Source: Burkholderia contaminans
GTDB lineage: Bacteria; Pseudomonadota; Gammaproteobacteria; Burkholderiales; Burkholderiaceae
DNA length: 64,000 nucleotides
Direction: 5' to 3'
Assembly (NCBI RefSeq): GCF_029633825.1
Contig: NZ_CP090643.1
Coordinates: forward strand, 327,553 to 391,552
How positions within the stretch are numbered: the first letter of the stretch is position 1; every line of letters begins with the position of its first letter. This document shows positions 35,020 through 44,050 of the stretch, one piece after another. Below the pieces are notes generated by a model. That model ran no database searches, had not been told where the DNA came from, and saw only the letters and a list, made by a program, of their open reading frames with translations. The position numbers were made by a program, and so were the translations under genes.

Positions 35020-36834
35020 ATGGCGAACAATTCAAGGCAAGCGGTGCCGTCTTTCAAAGGTTACGATTACCAGATTTGGCGGACCGTTCAGGCGTGGCTC
35101 CAGCTGAAGCCAAGCGAAGAGCTGTACGTTGAATGTGCTGAGGACTACGACGTTATTGGGCCGGACGTCGCAACAGTAGTCCAGGTTAAGAGTTCACCGA
35201 ACAACATCACGCTCGGCTCGAAGGATACGCTAGCTGCGATCGCAAGTTTTTGGGACTTGTCGCAGCGAAACGAGGGCCGCCCACCGATCAAGATGGTCTT
35301 TCTAAGCCGCGGGAGCATCGGATGGGAAAGGGACCCCGCGTTTGGCCAGCAGAAAGGCCTGGAAGTCTGGCGAGCAGCTGCGGAAGGGAATTCCGCAGCG
35401 ATCGATAAACTGCGGACCTACTTCCTCGGGCGCGACGAGGTTCCTTCTTGCCTTAAGGAGTTCTTACGCACTGGGAATTACACGAACCTGAGGCAGGCCT
35501 TGTTTTCGAGGATCGACTGGTGTCTCGATCAGCCAAGCTCGGAATCAATAGTCAAGTCGGTCCGAGAAATCGTACTGCGCATCATCTCCGAAAGAAGATG
35601 GGACCCTACTGTAGTAGACGCTGCGGTCAATGCGCTTTTTGCGCACTGCTATACCGCTGCGACAAAGTCCGAGATCGAACTTCGGAGGCTGACGGTCGTC
35701 GCGTTAGATCTCGTGCTGGCGAATGCGACGTATCGCAAATACCCGCCGATGCTCGAGCATCTGAGCAGTATGCAACTCGCACCAACGACCGCGACCGCTG
35801 CCGAAGTGCTGCGGAAGTTCCGTGAGACGTTGGGTGCAGGCATGGCACCCATGCGGACCGTACCTCACAGAGCAGGCCATAAGCCGAGGTCGCCGGCGTT
35901 CGCTCAGGCCGTTGAGTCATTGGTTGATGCTTTACACCAAGAAGTCTCGTCGGTTGCCACGGAGCAGTTTGACTATGCTCGCTTCCACGCGTTCTGGCGC
36001 CGGATGATAGTGGAAGTCGTCCAGAGGTGGAGGAAGTCATACGGAATCGAAATGACAGATCCAAGGGGCTGCATTTATCACGGTCATCTGCAGTTGGCGG
36101 CCCGCGATCCGATTTCTAATGCTCTCAGTGATCGAGCAATCGAGGTGCGAGCTAAGGTGATGGAAAGCATGACGTACACGCCAATCGACGGCGAGCGCAT
36201 CACGCTGAATGTCACGTCGGAGCCGGACCGTATGAATAGTCTGAGGTGGAACCTAGATGTGCGCATCGACGGAGGAAGCTATACGACGACAAGCACTCTT
36301 CACAATCGCTTCTTCTGGTACCCATCGCACACAGATGAGTGGTACGAGCACGAGCAGTTCTTGAGCTACGCCCATATCGTGGACAAGTTGATATTGGGTT
36401 GGGAGCCAGTGGGCTATGTCAGCTTCAACGTCGGAGAGGGAGCCCCTACAAACCCGGTACACCCTGAGTTGATTCCTATCGTCTCTCATGTCACCACTGA
36501 GGAACTTTTATCGATCCAATCCCGTGTAGCAAAGATCCAAACGGCATACCGTGTCTCTGAGGCAGTGACCTTTCCGCTGGGTTTTTCGGACGAGTACTTT
36601 AACCCGGCCCTTAGTGAGGATGCGATCGAAAGAGCGATGCATACGCTGACAGCGAAGTTGCGGGCCGGTCCTGGCCCAGGGTTCGCGACCCGTATCCCTG
36701 TCGTCTCGCTGGGCGCCGGGAGAGGCATCTGGCTGACTGATCGAGGATGGTATTTGCAATTTGAGACCGGGCCTCAAATCTGGCCGCCCACCGCGGTCGC
36801 CGAATCGATTTGCTTTCCAGAGATTCGGACATAG
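35020..36834 (+). CDS. DUF4297/Cap4-like nuclease-domain protein, candidate defence effector
   Basis: 604 aa from ATG 35020; TTG 34990 would add ten residues. The N-terminus has the order seen in Cap4/DUF4297-type PD-(D/E)xK nucleases: SFKGYDYQIW (about residue 11), LYVECAEDYDVIG (about residue 33) and TVVQVKSS (about residue 50). The E, D and QxK are candidate catalytic residues. The remaining 450 residues are unassigned and lack Walker motifs or a recognisable SAVED domain. Such domains cut DNA in CBASS, Avs and related anti-phage systems. No cyclase or ATPase lies beside it, so the system, if any, would be this gene plus the wHTH-like neighbour. Confidence 0.55.
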   Translation: MANNSRQAVPSFKGYDYQIWRTVQAWLQLKPSEELYVECAEDYDVIGPDVATVVQVKSSPNNITLGSKDTLAAIASFWDLSQRNEGRPPIKMVFLSRGSIGWERDPAFGQQKGLEVWRAAAEGNSAAIDKLRTYFLGRDEVPSCLKEFLRTGNYTNLRQALFSRIDWCLDQPSSESIVKSVREIVLRIISERRWDPTVVDAAVNALFAHCYTAATKSEIELRRLTVVALDLVLANATYRKYPPMLEHLSSMQLAPTTATAAEVLRKFRETLGAGMAPMRTVPHRAGHKPRSPAFAQAVESLVDALHQEVSSVATEQFDYARFHAFWRRMIVEVVQRWRKSYGIEMTDPRGCIYHGHLQLAARDPISNALSDRAIEVRAKVMESMTYTPIDGERITLNVTSEPDRMNSLRWNLDVRIDGGSYTTTSTLHNRFFWYPSHTDEWYEHEQFLSYAHIVDKLILGWEPVGYVSFNVGEGAPTNPVHPELIPIVSHVTTEELLSIQSRVAKIQTAYRVSEAVTFPLGFSDEYFNPALSEDAIERAMHTLTAKLRAGPGPGFATRIPVVSLGAGRGIWLTDRGWYLQFETGPQIWPPTAVAESICFPEIRT

Positions 36835-36918
36835 CATGATCAGGCCTATCATAGTGGTCATCCACAAGACTGGGCAATCCGGCTGCGGTGCTCGCTTATC
36901 AATCGATTCGGCGCAACT

Positions 36919-37371
36919 ATGAAGCTTTCCGAGAAGCAGAGAGAGGTCCTCCGGGACGCCAAGACTGGTGGGGGAAAGATTTTTCAGACAGCGGTGTCGA
37001 CATCTACGAAGGGAAAGCACAGCCTGACCACCCTCGCTAGCCTGGTCAAGCGCGGGTTACTCGAGCGTGCTCCGGTCGGCGTGGTGTGGACCTTGACTGT
37101 CGCTGGCCGTGCTGCGATTGATGAAGACGCTATTGGCGCTACTTCGCCGAAACTGACAGCCGCTCAACTTCGTGTCATGCGATGGATGTCTCAGGGTTGG
37201 TCGGCTGAGCCAGGCGCGGGCTCAACAGTGATGATCAACGGCTCACGCATCTGCAACGTCGACACGATGCAGGCGCTCTATCGCGAAGGCTTTGTAACTC
37301 GCGACCGTCACGGTAGCTGGCGCGCGACAGGCGCGGGGCAAGCGCTCAAGGATCGGCTTGGAAAAGTGTAG
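36919..37371 (+). CDS. Small protein with two winged-helix-like segments
   Basis: 150 aa. The first half (EKQREVLRDAKTGGG, then LTTLASLVKRGLLERA and WTLTVAGRAAI) and the second half (TAAQLRVMRWMSQGW, then VDTMQALYREGFVTRD and WRATGAGQAL) repeat the same plan. That plan is helix, recognition helix with GL/GF, wing and a T-x-A-G-x-A end, typical of tandem wHTH domains. It may bind DNA and regulate the nuclease-like gene 84 bases upstream. Not a named family to me. Confidence 0.55.
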   Translation: MKLSEKQREVLRDAKTGGGKIFQTAVSTSTKGKHSLTTLASLVKRGLLERAPVGVVWTLTVAGRAAIDEDAIGATSPKLTAAQLRVMRWMSQGWSAEPGAGSTVMINGSRICNVDTMQALYREGFVTRDRHGSWRATGAGQALKDRLGKV

Positions 37372-37609
37372 TTCATTAAGAGCATTTCAATTTTCTCGAT
37401 CGCCATCGCCTTTGCTCCGTCAGGCGCGTTGCACGTTGTCGATGCACAACTTCGGTCTGCGTAACCGGTACTTTGCACCGGCGATCACCGCTGGGCAGCG
37501 GGGCGACAATGATGTCGTCTTCGCCTAGCCGTTAGATCAGTCCCAATCGACTAGAATTTGATGCGCAGTGTGTACTGCTTGAATGACTGGAATTGTGAGG
37601 GAGGCCAAG

Positions 37610-37807
37610 ATGTCTCAGATCAAGAACTTTGCGGTCCGTGCGACGTGCCGCAAGGTTTCAGAGGAAGCCGTTGAGGTTGAGAACGCTTGGAATCGATATG
37701 GGCGAGTTGCCGCGTTGATTGCTTGTATTGCTGGGGCGGTGTACTTGGCGCATGGTGATCATGAGGGCTGGGGGTGGTTGATCTTTTTGGCGCTTGTACT
37801 CGCCTAA
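37610..37807 (+). CDS. Small one- or two-TM protein
   Basis: 65 aa from ATG 37610, which has GGGAGG 5 bases upstream. A charged first half (KVSEEAVEVENAWNRYG) is followed by AALIACIAGAVYLAHG and a last hydrophobic stretch. A terminator-like hairpin follows 37 bases after the stop. Not recognised. Confidence 0.55.
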   Translation: MSQIKNFAVRATCRKVSEEAVEVENAWNRYGRVAALIACIAGAVYLAHGDHEGWGWLIFLALVLA

Positions 37808-37844
37808 GGTACATCGAACGATGTTGCCGACCATAATCCTCGGG

Positions 37845-37872
37845 CCCTATTCGAATAGGGAGCGTTTTCTTT
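37845..37872 (+). terminator. Rho-independent terminator
   Basis: Perfect palindrome CCCTATTCGAATAGGG (37845-37860) followed by AGCGTTTTCTTT on the + strand. Confidence 0.65.
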
Positions 37873-37954
37873 ACGCCAGACCTGGGAGGCCATGTATGGG
37901 AACTCAGAAAGTGGATCCTAGTGGGCACCAACTTACGATTGGTAGGGGTTATCC

Positions 37955-38188
37955 GTGCTGAGCGACGGCGAATACACTGCCACGTGTCGTGAGTTGACGA
38001 TTGTTGGTGCCACAGCTCGAGGATATGGCATGGTCTATCCGAGTGCGACGATGACTGTCAAGGACGGATGGGCTACATTTTGGCGCGAGGGGACGGAGGT
38101 GTGGAACTGCAATGCGCGATTTGCTGAAGCACACTTCGACATTCGGCCGGCACAGGACGGGGCGCGAGATGCCGATGAGCTTTCCTAA
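37955..38188 (+). CDS. Unknown small strand-rich protein
   Basis: 77 aa from GTG 37955 (AGGGG 6 bases upstream). It reads like a small beta-barrel or OB-like domain (GEYTATCRELTIVGATARG then WATFWREGTEVWNCNARF). The next gene starts inside its last 20 bases. Not recognised. Confidence 0.45.
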   Translation: MLSDGEYTATCRELTIVGATARGYGMVYPSATMTVKDGWATFWREGTEVWNCNARFAEAHFDIRPAQDGARDADELS

Positions 38189-38510
38189 TTCACGTGAGCC
38201 GTTGGATAGATCGGGAGAGGAACTCGAGAACTTCATTGCCCAGGTCTATCGGGACCGCGACGCTGCGATTGCGGTGATCGACCGTGTTTCGACCCGGACC
38301 CGCTGCCGGATCTCGTGGGGCTATCACAAGCTGTTCCCTCTTTCGATGGCGACGCTCTTCTTTGTCGGTCCGGCCGAGTACAGGCGGCGGACCGACCGCT
38401 TTCAACGCTTCACCAGGCTCGCCTTGGAGTCACAAGCCCGATTGGGTAGGATCGCGCGCGCCCTGGACACCGAGCAAGTAGACCGTAGCATTGAAGGCAA
38501 CGACAGATGA
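38169..38510 (+). CDS. Unknown protein with a possible TM
   Basis: 113 aa from ATG 38169 (ATG 38175 is also possible). A charged start (REPLDRSGEELENFIAQVYRD) and a weakly hydrophobic LFPLSMATLFFVG centre. It overlaps the previous gene by 20 bases and the next by 4 (ATGA), so the three form one transcriptional unit. Not recognised. Confidence 0.5.
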   Translation: MPMSFPNSREPLDRSGEELENFIAQVYRDRDAAIAVIDRVSTRTRCRISWGYHKLFPLSMATLFFVGPAEYRRRTDRFQRFTRLALESQARLGRIARALDTEQVDRSIEGNDR

Positions 38511-39073
38511 CAGCACGAATGGACGTACGCGACCTGGTCAACGAGATTGCCAGACCGTTCTACCAGCAGGGGGCGAACTTTGTCCGTTGTGACTACGACG
38601 CGCGAACCGATCGAATGTCGGTGAGGCATGCAAGGGCTGAGACGGGTGATTTCGGAGCAGGTTTCTCCGTACCAGGAGAAGTAGCCGTACAAGGCTGTCG
38701 ATACATGTACAACAATTTCGCGTGCGAGCGGATGTCGCATCCAGTTTTCCGCGAGACCGAGCGCCAAGTTGCTCGCCTCGGAGTTGACACGGACGGGGTA
38801 CGGGTTGATCTCGAGTTTGTCTCACTTCCACGAGGAAGTGGATTCACGATACTACTCTTTGCGATTTCAGCTGCACCGATCCTGATGGCTGACCAAATCG
38901 CAATCGTCGAGCGGGAGGCGGCTCGTAGGTTGAGGGCAAGGGTGGTCGCTGACGGTATAGAGCAGGTCGTTCCGCTCGGCCAACTTGAGCGCGCAGTCCA
39001 GGAGATGTGCGGGGTCCCGGGGATCGGTAAGCGAGTCGCCTTTACTGTCGAATATTTCGAATCGGAAGAGTAA
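38507..39073 (+). CDS. Unknown soluble protein
   Basis: 188 aa starting MTARMDVRDLVNEIARPFYQ, coupled to the upstream gene by an ATGA overlap. Contains a central GSGFTILLFAISAAPILMADQ hydrophobic helix and an end with VPGIGKRVAFTVEYFE. Not recognised. Lower-GC composition like its neighbours. Confidence 0.55.
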   Translation: MTARMDVRDLVNEIARPFYQQGANFVRCDYDARTDRMSVRHARAETGDFGAGFSVPGEVAVQGCRYMYNNFACERMSHPVFRETERQVARLGVDTDGVRVDLEFVSLPRGSGFTILLFAISAAPILMADQIAIVEREAARRLRARVVADGIEQVVPLGQLERAVQEMCGVPGIGKRVAFTVEYFESEE

Positions 39074-39118
39074 CGCGTCCGCGTCTATATCTTCCACACA
39101 CATCGATCAGGAAGTTAT

Positions 39119-39646
39119 ATGGGTCGCAATCTGGGACGCGTCGAGTTTGGCGATGGGGAGCCAGATCGGTTCTTTATCCATTGCAATACGGCGGGATGGT
39201 CGTTCTCTCCTCTGTTTACAGATCCGGCTGATGCCTGGCGGGTCTACGACGCAGACGAGGGTAGCGAGGCTTTGCACAGGGCCGTTCCAACGAGTAGCAC
39301 GCTCATCCACGTGGTACGCAAGTCGCTTGCTCATGGCCGAAGCTTCGGGCCAGACGGCGCCGCTAACGGCGAGCCGCTGTTCGGACTGGCGACGATGGAT
39401 CGTCTTCTCTATCCACTCAGCAGCGGATTCGAGGAACGTTCTCTGTGCCTCTTGATGGTAGGTGAAGTACTCCATGTCGCGAGTGACTCGGACATTGGAT
39501 TTGGAGGCGTTTACGAGCACCCTCTCTGCGAGGAGAGCTGGACGTGGAACGCAGCTGATCAGCGTCTGTCGTTCGACCAGATGTTCGGACAAGCACTCGA
39601 TCTTTGCCCTCGCTGTGCCGCTGCACTGCTTCCAACCTGCAGCTGA
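39119..39646 (+). CDS. Unknown soluble protein
   Basis: 175 aa with AGGA 7 bases before ATG 39119. Acidic, aromatic-rich (RFFIHCNTAGWSFSPLFTDP, then EESWTWNAADQRLSF). Ends CPRCAAALLPTCS with a CxxC. The overall style resembles immunity or SMI1-like proteins but no motif settles this. Confidence 0.5.
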   Translation: MGRNLGRVEFGDGEPDRFFIHCNTAGWSFSPLFTDPADAWRVYDADEGSEALHRAVPTSSTLIHVVRKSLAHGRSFGPDGAANGEPLFGLATMDRLLYPLSSGFEERSLCLLMVGEVLHVASDSDIGFGGVYEHPLCEESWTWNAADQRLSFDQMFGQALDLCPRCAAALLPTCS

Positions 39647-39867
39647 GTGGTTGGTGGTGTGGGGTGCTCATCGAAGAGACGTACAAGCCCTCTTGAATGG
39701 CGCTGCGTGCTCTCGTGGGAAGTCCGCGCCTCCCCGAGGCTCGGCATGGTTCTCTGTTCAGGAGCGTTGGTCAAATGCTCTATCCTGAGCATTTTCCTCG
39801 CGACAGCGAGGGCGCTCATAACTGCCGCTGTTGGCCTGGCGCCACCCGCGCAAGATAAGGGGCAAAG

Positions 39868-40074
39868 ATGATGATGGCACTCCGTCAGTACCCGGCTGGA
39901 ACGAAGATTCGTATCGGAACGCGGATTTTCCGCAGAGTTAGCACTGGCACTTTCTGGCGTGAGGAACATGACGTACCCGGAAACTGCGTGAGCCGCCCGT
40001 CTTGCAGTTTGGAGAACCTCGAGCAATCTAGCGGTATGACGCACGAAGTACTCACTGCCGCCGAAGCGAATTGA
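39868..40074 (+). CDS. Small unknown protein
   Basis: 68 aa starting MMMALRQYPAGTKIRIG with AAGGGG 7 bases upstream. A basic strand-rich start (TRIFRRVSTGTFWREEHD) and an acidic helical end. Not recognised. Confidence 0.45.
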   Translation: MMMALRQYPAGTKIRIGTRIFRRVSTGTFWREEHDVPGNCVSRPSCSLENLEQSSGMTHEVLTAAEAN

Positions 40075-40362
40075 TGGTGATAGTTCCCCAGGCCGGCATG
40101 CTTGCAAGCGCTGCGCTATCAACGGTTGTTCGATGCGGTTTGCTGTTCCAACGCCGTTTCGAGGAAGCCACGACGGGGCCGTCCTTCAAGGGAAGCGCGA
40201 CCTCATCTGACGAAAGCTATTAGAATTGCGCGGCGCGCTCTGTCAGAAGGGGCGCCAAACCGGGATGTTGCATCGTTCAGGGTGAATCAGCCGAGTGCCA
40301 CGGCCCATCACAAGTACTGCGCGGCGGTGCCCGCCAAATGCAGTCCAAACCTTAGCTTCATA

Positions 40363-42288
40363 ATGACCAGCGTAGAACAAAATCCTGTCGTTGTCGTCGC
40401 GTGCCCGCGCGGCTCGACGCCTCACGCCTTGCCGCAACAGTCCGGGTACCGACCCGATATTGATGCGTTGCGTGCCCTGGCTGTTGTCAGCGTTGTCCTG
40501 TATCACGCGTTTCCGTCACTGCTTCCTGGTGGCTTTGTCGGCGTTGACATTTTCTTTGTAATTTCGGGGTATCTGATCACCTCGCATATTCTGCGCGAGC
40601 TGAGCGACTCGACGTTCTCGATTGGGACGTTCTATAGTCGACGAATCCGTCGAATTTTCCCAGCACTGTTGATCGTCCTTGTGGCCACGTACTTCATGGG
40701 CTGGCGCAATTTGCTTCCTGAGGAATTCAAGTCTTTGGGCAAGCACATCGCAGGTGGCTCACTGTCCGTATCAAATCTCGTGCTTTGGCGTGAAGCAGGT
40801 TACTTTGATGCGGCTGCTGATCAAAAGCCATTGCTGCATCTCTGGTCTCTCGGCGTTGAGGAGCAGTTCTATCTGTTCTGGCCGGTCATTTTGTGGGTCG
40901 TTGCACGACTGAGGCGGTCGCCATCCTGGGTGATCACAACACTCGGTGCGGCTTCCTTCCTCTCGTGCGTCATTGTCGTGCGCACCGACCCGACGTTCGC
41001 GTTCTACCTTCCCGTGACGCGTGCGTGGGAGCTCATGGCCGGCAGTATGCTCGCCTATCGGGAATTTAGTCGCCCGAGCGGGCAGGTACGCTACGCTGAA
41101 CTTGGGGTCGTTGCAGGGGCCATCGCGCTTCTGCTCTCAATTGGTTTCCTGAATTCTCATGTCACGTTTCCGGGTTGGTGGGCACTGGGCCCTGTCGTGG
41201 GCGCGTACTTGGTCATCCGTGGCGGGCGTGACTCTGCTCTGATGCGCCGCGTCTGTACTCGGCCGGTCCTTGTCGTCGGGCTGATCAGCTACCCGTTGTA
41301 CCTCTTCCACTGGCCGATTCTTTCGTTCCTGCGTCTGCTTTCGAGCGGCGTGCCGGCATGGACGCTTCGAGCAGCTGCAGTCGCCGTGGCCGTTCCACTC
41401 GCTTGGCTGACGTATCGCTTCATCGAGCTACCGATTAGGCGAGCGCGGCGGTCGAACCTCTATGCGATCTCCCTCCTGATCCTGGTCTTGGGTGCTGGGT
41501 TCGGCGGCTACAACGCATATGATCGGAACGGTATGGAGTTCCGTATGAACCGATTGGTGTCGCAGTTTGCAGACGGCATCCATTTCGATCTTGAGAAAGA
41601 ATGGCGTCGTGGTGCTTGCTATCTCGAGGGTGCCGGTGAGACGTTTGCACCCCAGTGCGTGCCCGAAGGTCCCGAGCCGCTAATCTTTCTTTGGGGTGAT
41701 TCGCGCGCGGCCGCGGTCTACCCTGGATTCAGGGATGAGCAAGTTAAGTATGGTGTTCGCGTAGCAGAGTTCAGTGCATCAGGTTGCCCGCCGCTGCTGG
41801 GTGGAGATAACCGGTGCGGGAGAATCAATGCGAACGCTCTTTCGGCCCTACGGAAAGCGGTGCCGCACACGTTGATCTTGACCGCCAACTGGTCACCGGA
41901 CCGGCTCGCTGCCGTAAAAGATACTGTCGCGGCCGCACGAAGTGCCGGGGTAAAGCGCATCGTTTTGCTTGGCCAAGTCCCAACTTGGGAGAGCCCGCTT
42001 CCGAAGTTGTATTGGCTCTATTGGCGTGAATATCACGAGGAGCTGCCGGCGAGGACGCGGTTCGCGCTTGACCCGAAAGCGGCTGAATACGATCGACTTG
42101 GAGCGGCTACCGCTCAGCAGTTGGGTATCGAGTACGTCTCGGCATACAGCGCGATGTGCAACGCAGAAGGGTGTCTGACGCGCACTGGCGAGGGCCGTGG
42201 GATGATCGTGACCTTTGACGACTCGCACTTGACACCGTCGGGAGCGAGAGAAGTCCTGCGGGTAGCGGGGCGGAATCTCCTGCACTAG
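40363..42288 (+). CDS. Acyltransferase-3 family O-acyltransferase with C-terminal SGNH domain (OafA-type)
   Basis: 641 aa from ATG 40363. The N-terminal half has about ten TMs with YRPDIDALRALAVVSVVLYH at the start, including the conserved catalytic His near LYH, and LWSLGVEEQFYLFWP after TM3-4. The C-terminal soluble domain has an SGNH hydrolase GDS block (FLWGDSRAAAVYPG, about residue 445) and the closing DDSHLTPSGA with D and H. Such proteins acetylate or acylate O-antigen, exopolysaccharide or peptidoglycan in the periplasm. The longer open frame to 40102 lacks support. Surface modification next to defence-like genes may affect phage adsorption, which is inference. Confidence 0.9.
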   Translation: MTSVEQNPVVVVACPRGSTPHALPQQSGYRPDIDALRALAVVSVVLYHAFPSLLPGGFVGVDIFFVISGYLITSHILRELSDSTFSIGTFYSRRIRRIFPALLIVLVATYFMGWRNLLPEEFKSLGKHIAGGSLSVSNLVLWREAGYFDAAADQKPLLHLWSLGVEEQFYLFWPVILWVVARLRRSPSWVITTLGAASFLSCVIVVRTDPTFAFYLPVTRAWELMAGSMLAYREFSRPSGQVRYAELGVVAGAIALLLSIGFLNSHVTFPGWWALGPVVGAYLVIRGGRDSALMRRVCTRPVLVVGLISYPLYLFHWPILSFLRLLSSGVPAWTLRAAAVAVAVPLAWLTYRFIELPIRRARRSNLYAISLLILVLGAGFGGYNAYDRNGMEFRMNRLVSQFADGIHFDLEKEWRRGACYLEGAGETFAPQCVPEGPEPLIFLWGDSRAAAVYPGFRDEQVKYGVRVAEFSASGCPPLLGGDNRCGRINANALSALRKAVPHTLILTANWSPDRLAAVKDTVAAARSAGVKRIVLLGQVPTWESPLPKLYWLYWREYHEELPARTRFALDPKAAEYDRLGAATAQQLGIEYVSAYSAMCNAEGCLTRTGEGRGMIVTFDDSHLTPSGAREVLRVAGRNLLH

Positions 42289-42629
42289 TGTTTAGGTCCT
42301 CCCGGGCGTTGTTGAGGCGCCCGGAGCACTCCAACGCGCAGGTGGTTTTGTATGTTGACAGTCCGTGAAGCTGCAGTCGCGCGGGGTCTGTAGTTGAGGC
42401 GAGTTGCGGCTTGCGGGGAATCTGGCAAGCTGACTGAATCAGACCCGGCGTGGATCCCCTGCTCGTCGCGCAGTTGTTTCGCGTTTCCACGGGCTAGATG
42501 CGCAGCGCGGAAGGCACTTCACCAGGCCAACTTTGGTCTCAGCCGCCAAAACCAACGTCACCCTTTGGTGGTTGGTCTAACTGTGCGACGTCACTAGGCA
42601 TATCCACCTTGCCTGACCGTAGAGGCTGT
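42289..42629. other. Intergenic region between convergent genes
   Basis: No gene recognised. A GC-rich hairpin at 42301-42323 (CCGGGCG / CGCCCGG) just after the acyltransferase stop could help end transcription, but no T-run follows. Confidence 0.4.
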
Positions 42630-43634
42630 TCACTGTATGGCATCGGCGGCTTGCCAGACAGTGGCGAGTTGATCATGACCGTGGGTCTTTGCCTGCGCCG
42701 CCAGGACAAGTGCTTTATGCAGCGCAGGTAGAATCGAGTTGTAGGCTGCCACGGCGCGCTCAAAGCCCTTGCATGGCCCCATGTCGGGTCTCACGTGGTC
42801 CGAACCAGTGGAGCCGGCACCAACGCACTGGGGACGCCGTTGTGCAATCTCTGCGTTCAGGGTCGCTTCCGCAGCTTTCTCGTCATTAATCGCACGCTCG
42901 ATGGTGTCGTCCGTGATGGATATCTGGGCCTTGTCTACACCCATCTGGCCGACAATCACGTTCGCTTGCCCCTGCGCGACCGAATTGCCGGTCGACGCCA
43001 GTCGGCGGGCGCGATCGAGTTTTGCCTCTTCGGTAGCGATCGCTTGGTCGTAGTAAGCCTGCACTCTCGGCAATCGTTCGATGCGCTCCTGAGCCTTCGA
43101 AACAAACCGTTCAAGATTGGTCGATAGAGAGGTCACTCCGCGGTTGAGGTGCTCGACCGCTTGGCCCCGCTGTCTGGCGGCAATAACTGGTTCGCCAGCT
43201 CGACTTAGTTGCGCGACAGCCGAATCGAAATCGGCGGGCTTGCTTTTCGCGAAATGCTGGACTGCGGTCCGGTTACCGTCAGATAAGGTGAGTTCAATGC
43301 CACCGGAGGTTACGGTGCCGCTGAAGTTCTGGCCGATCGGAAGTGGCGTAGCCAAGAGTGTGAGGGTGATGCTGTCGCCATCGACTGAACCGGAAACGTT
43401 CGTGCTCCCGGATGAGAGGGTGCCGTCGTTCCCAAGGACGGTATGGCGCAACGTGCCGCTGAAGTGGTGATCTGGGGTTTCGGTGATCTGGAGGAGATCG
43501 GCTTCGGTCTTAGACGACAGGACGTATGCCCCTGAGATGGACCGGTCACCGCAGCCGGTGAGGAGGAGCGCGCATCCAGCAACGGCACCGCATTGCACCA
43601 GCGTACCGCGAAATCCCCGTCCCATTGCTTTCAT
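42630..43634 (-). CDS. Putative lipoprotein, unknown function
   Basis: 334 aa with a lipoprotein signal peptide (GCALLLTGCGDRS; lipobox LLLTGC, Cys about residue 28). A strand-rich domain follows (HHFSGTLRHTVLGNDGTLSSG). The second half is a long helical region (residues about 140-290) of charged coiled-coil type with FVSKAQERIERLPRVQAYYDQ. It should be membrane-anchored in the periplasm. Family not recognised. Confidence 0.7.
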   Translation of the reverse strand: MKAMGRGFRGTLVQCGAVAGCALLLTGCGDRSISGAYVLSSKTEADLLQITETPDHHFSGTLRHTVLGNDGTLSSGSTNVSGSVDGDSITLTLLATPLPIGQNFSGTVTSGGIELTLSDGNRTAVQHFAKSKPADFDSAVAQLSRAGEPVIAARQRGQAVEHLNRGVTSLSTNLERFVSKAQERIERLPRVQAYYDQAIATEEAKLDRARRLASTGNSVAQGQANVIVGQMGVDKAQISITDDTIERAINDEKAAEATLNAEIAQRRPQCVGAGSTGSDHVRPDMGPCKGFERAVAAYNSILPALHKALVLAAQAKTHGHDQLATVWQAADAIQ

Positions 43635-44050
43635 TATTTACACCTGGTCGTCTTGTCTTTGGCGAACAGTATAGCGGTCGCAGTCGCGGATCGGTGTTTG
43701 CGGCTTGATGCGTAATTTGACTGACGCCCCGCTAATTCGATCACAAACAAATCCAATCGGTCATCGCGATTGTGTCGGAGCTTGCATGTGCGGTGGTGGC
43801 CATGGGCCAGGCGGAGACGCGAACCGATTGCGGAGCGTCGTATCGACTTGATCAGGGTGTACCTGCCGCGATGGCGAAGTTGGCATTTTGGTACGAAAAT
43901 TCGAGTTCAAGATGACACTATGCATCGGATGGGGTCGGAGAGCGTGCGGCAGATATCCATGTAGTTTCAACAATCCCTCGTCTCGAATTGAGATCGAGAG
44001 GATCCGCCCTTTTCGACGGAAGTCACTTTCGCAACCAGCAAGGAACCGCG
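43635..44050. promoter_or_regulatory. Divergent intergenic region
   Basis: Separates the lipoprotein gene (minus) from the zinc-ribbon gene (plus) and must hold both promoters. Short open frames on both strands lack ribosome sites. No distinct operator recognised. Confidence 0.4.

Noticed and set aside
40102..40362. N-terminal extension of the acyltransferase
   Set aside because: Basic low-complexity sequence before the conserved YRPDIDALRA start; ATG 40363 gives the normal protein.
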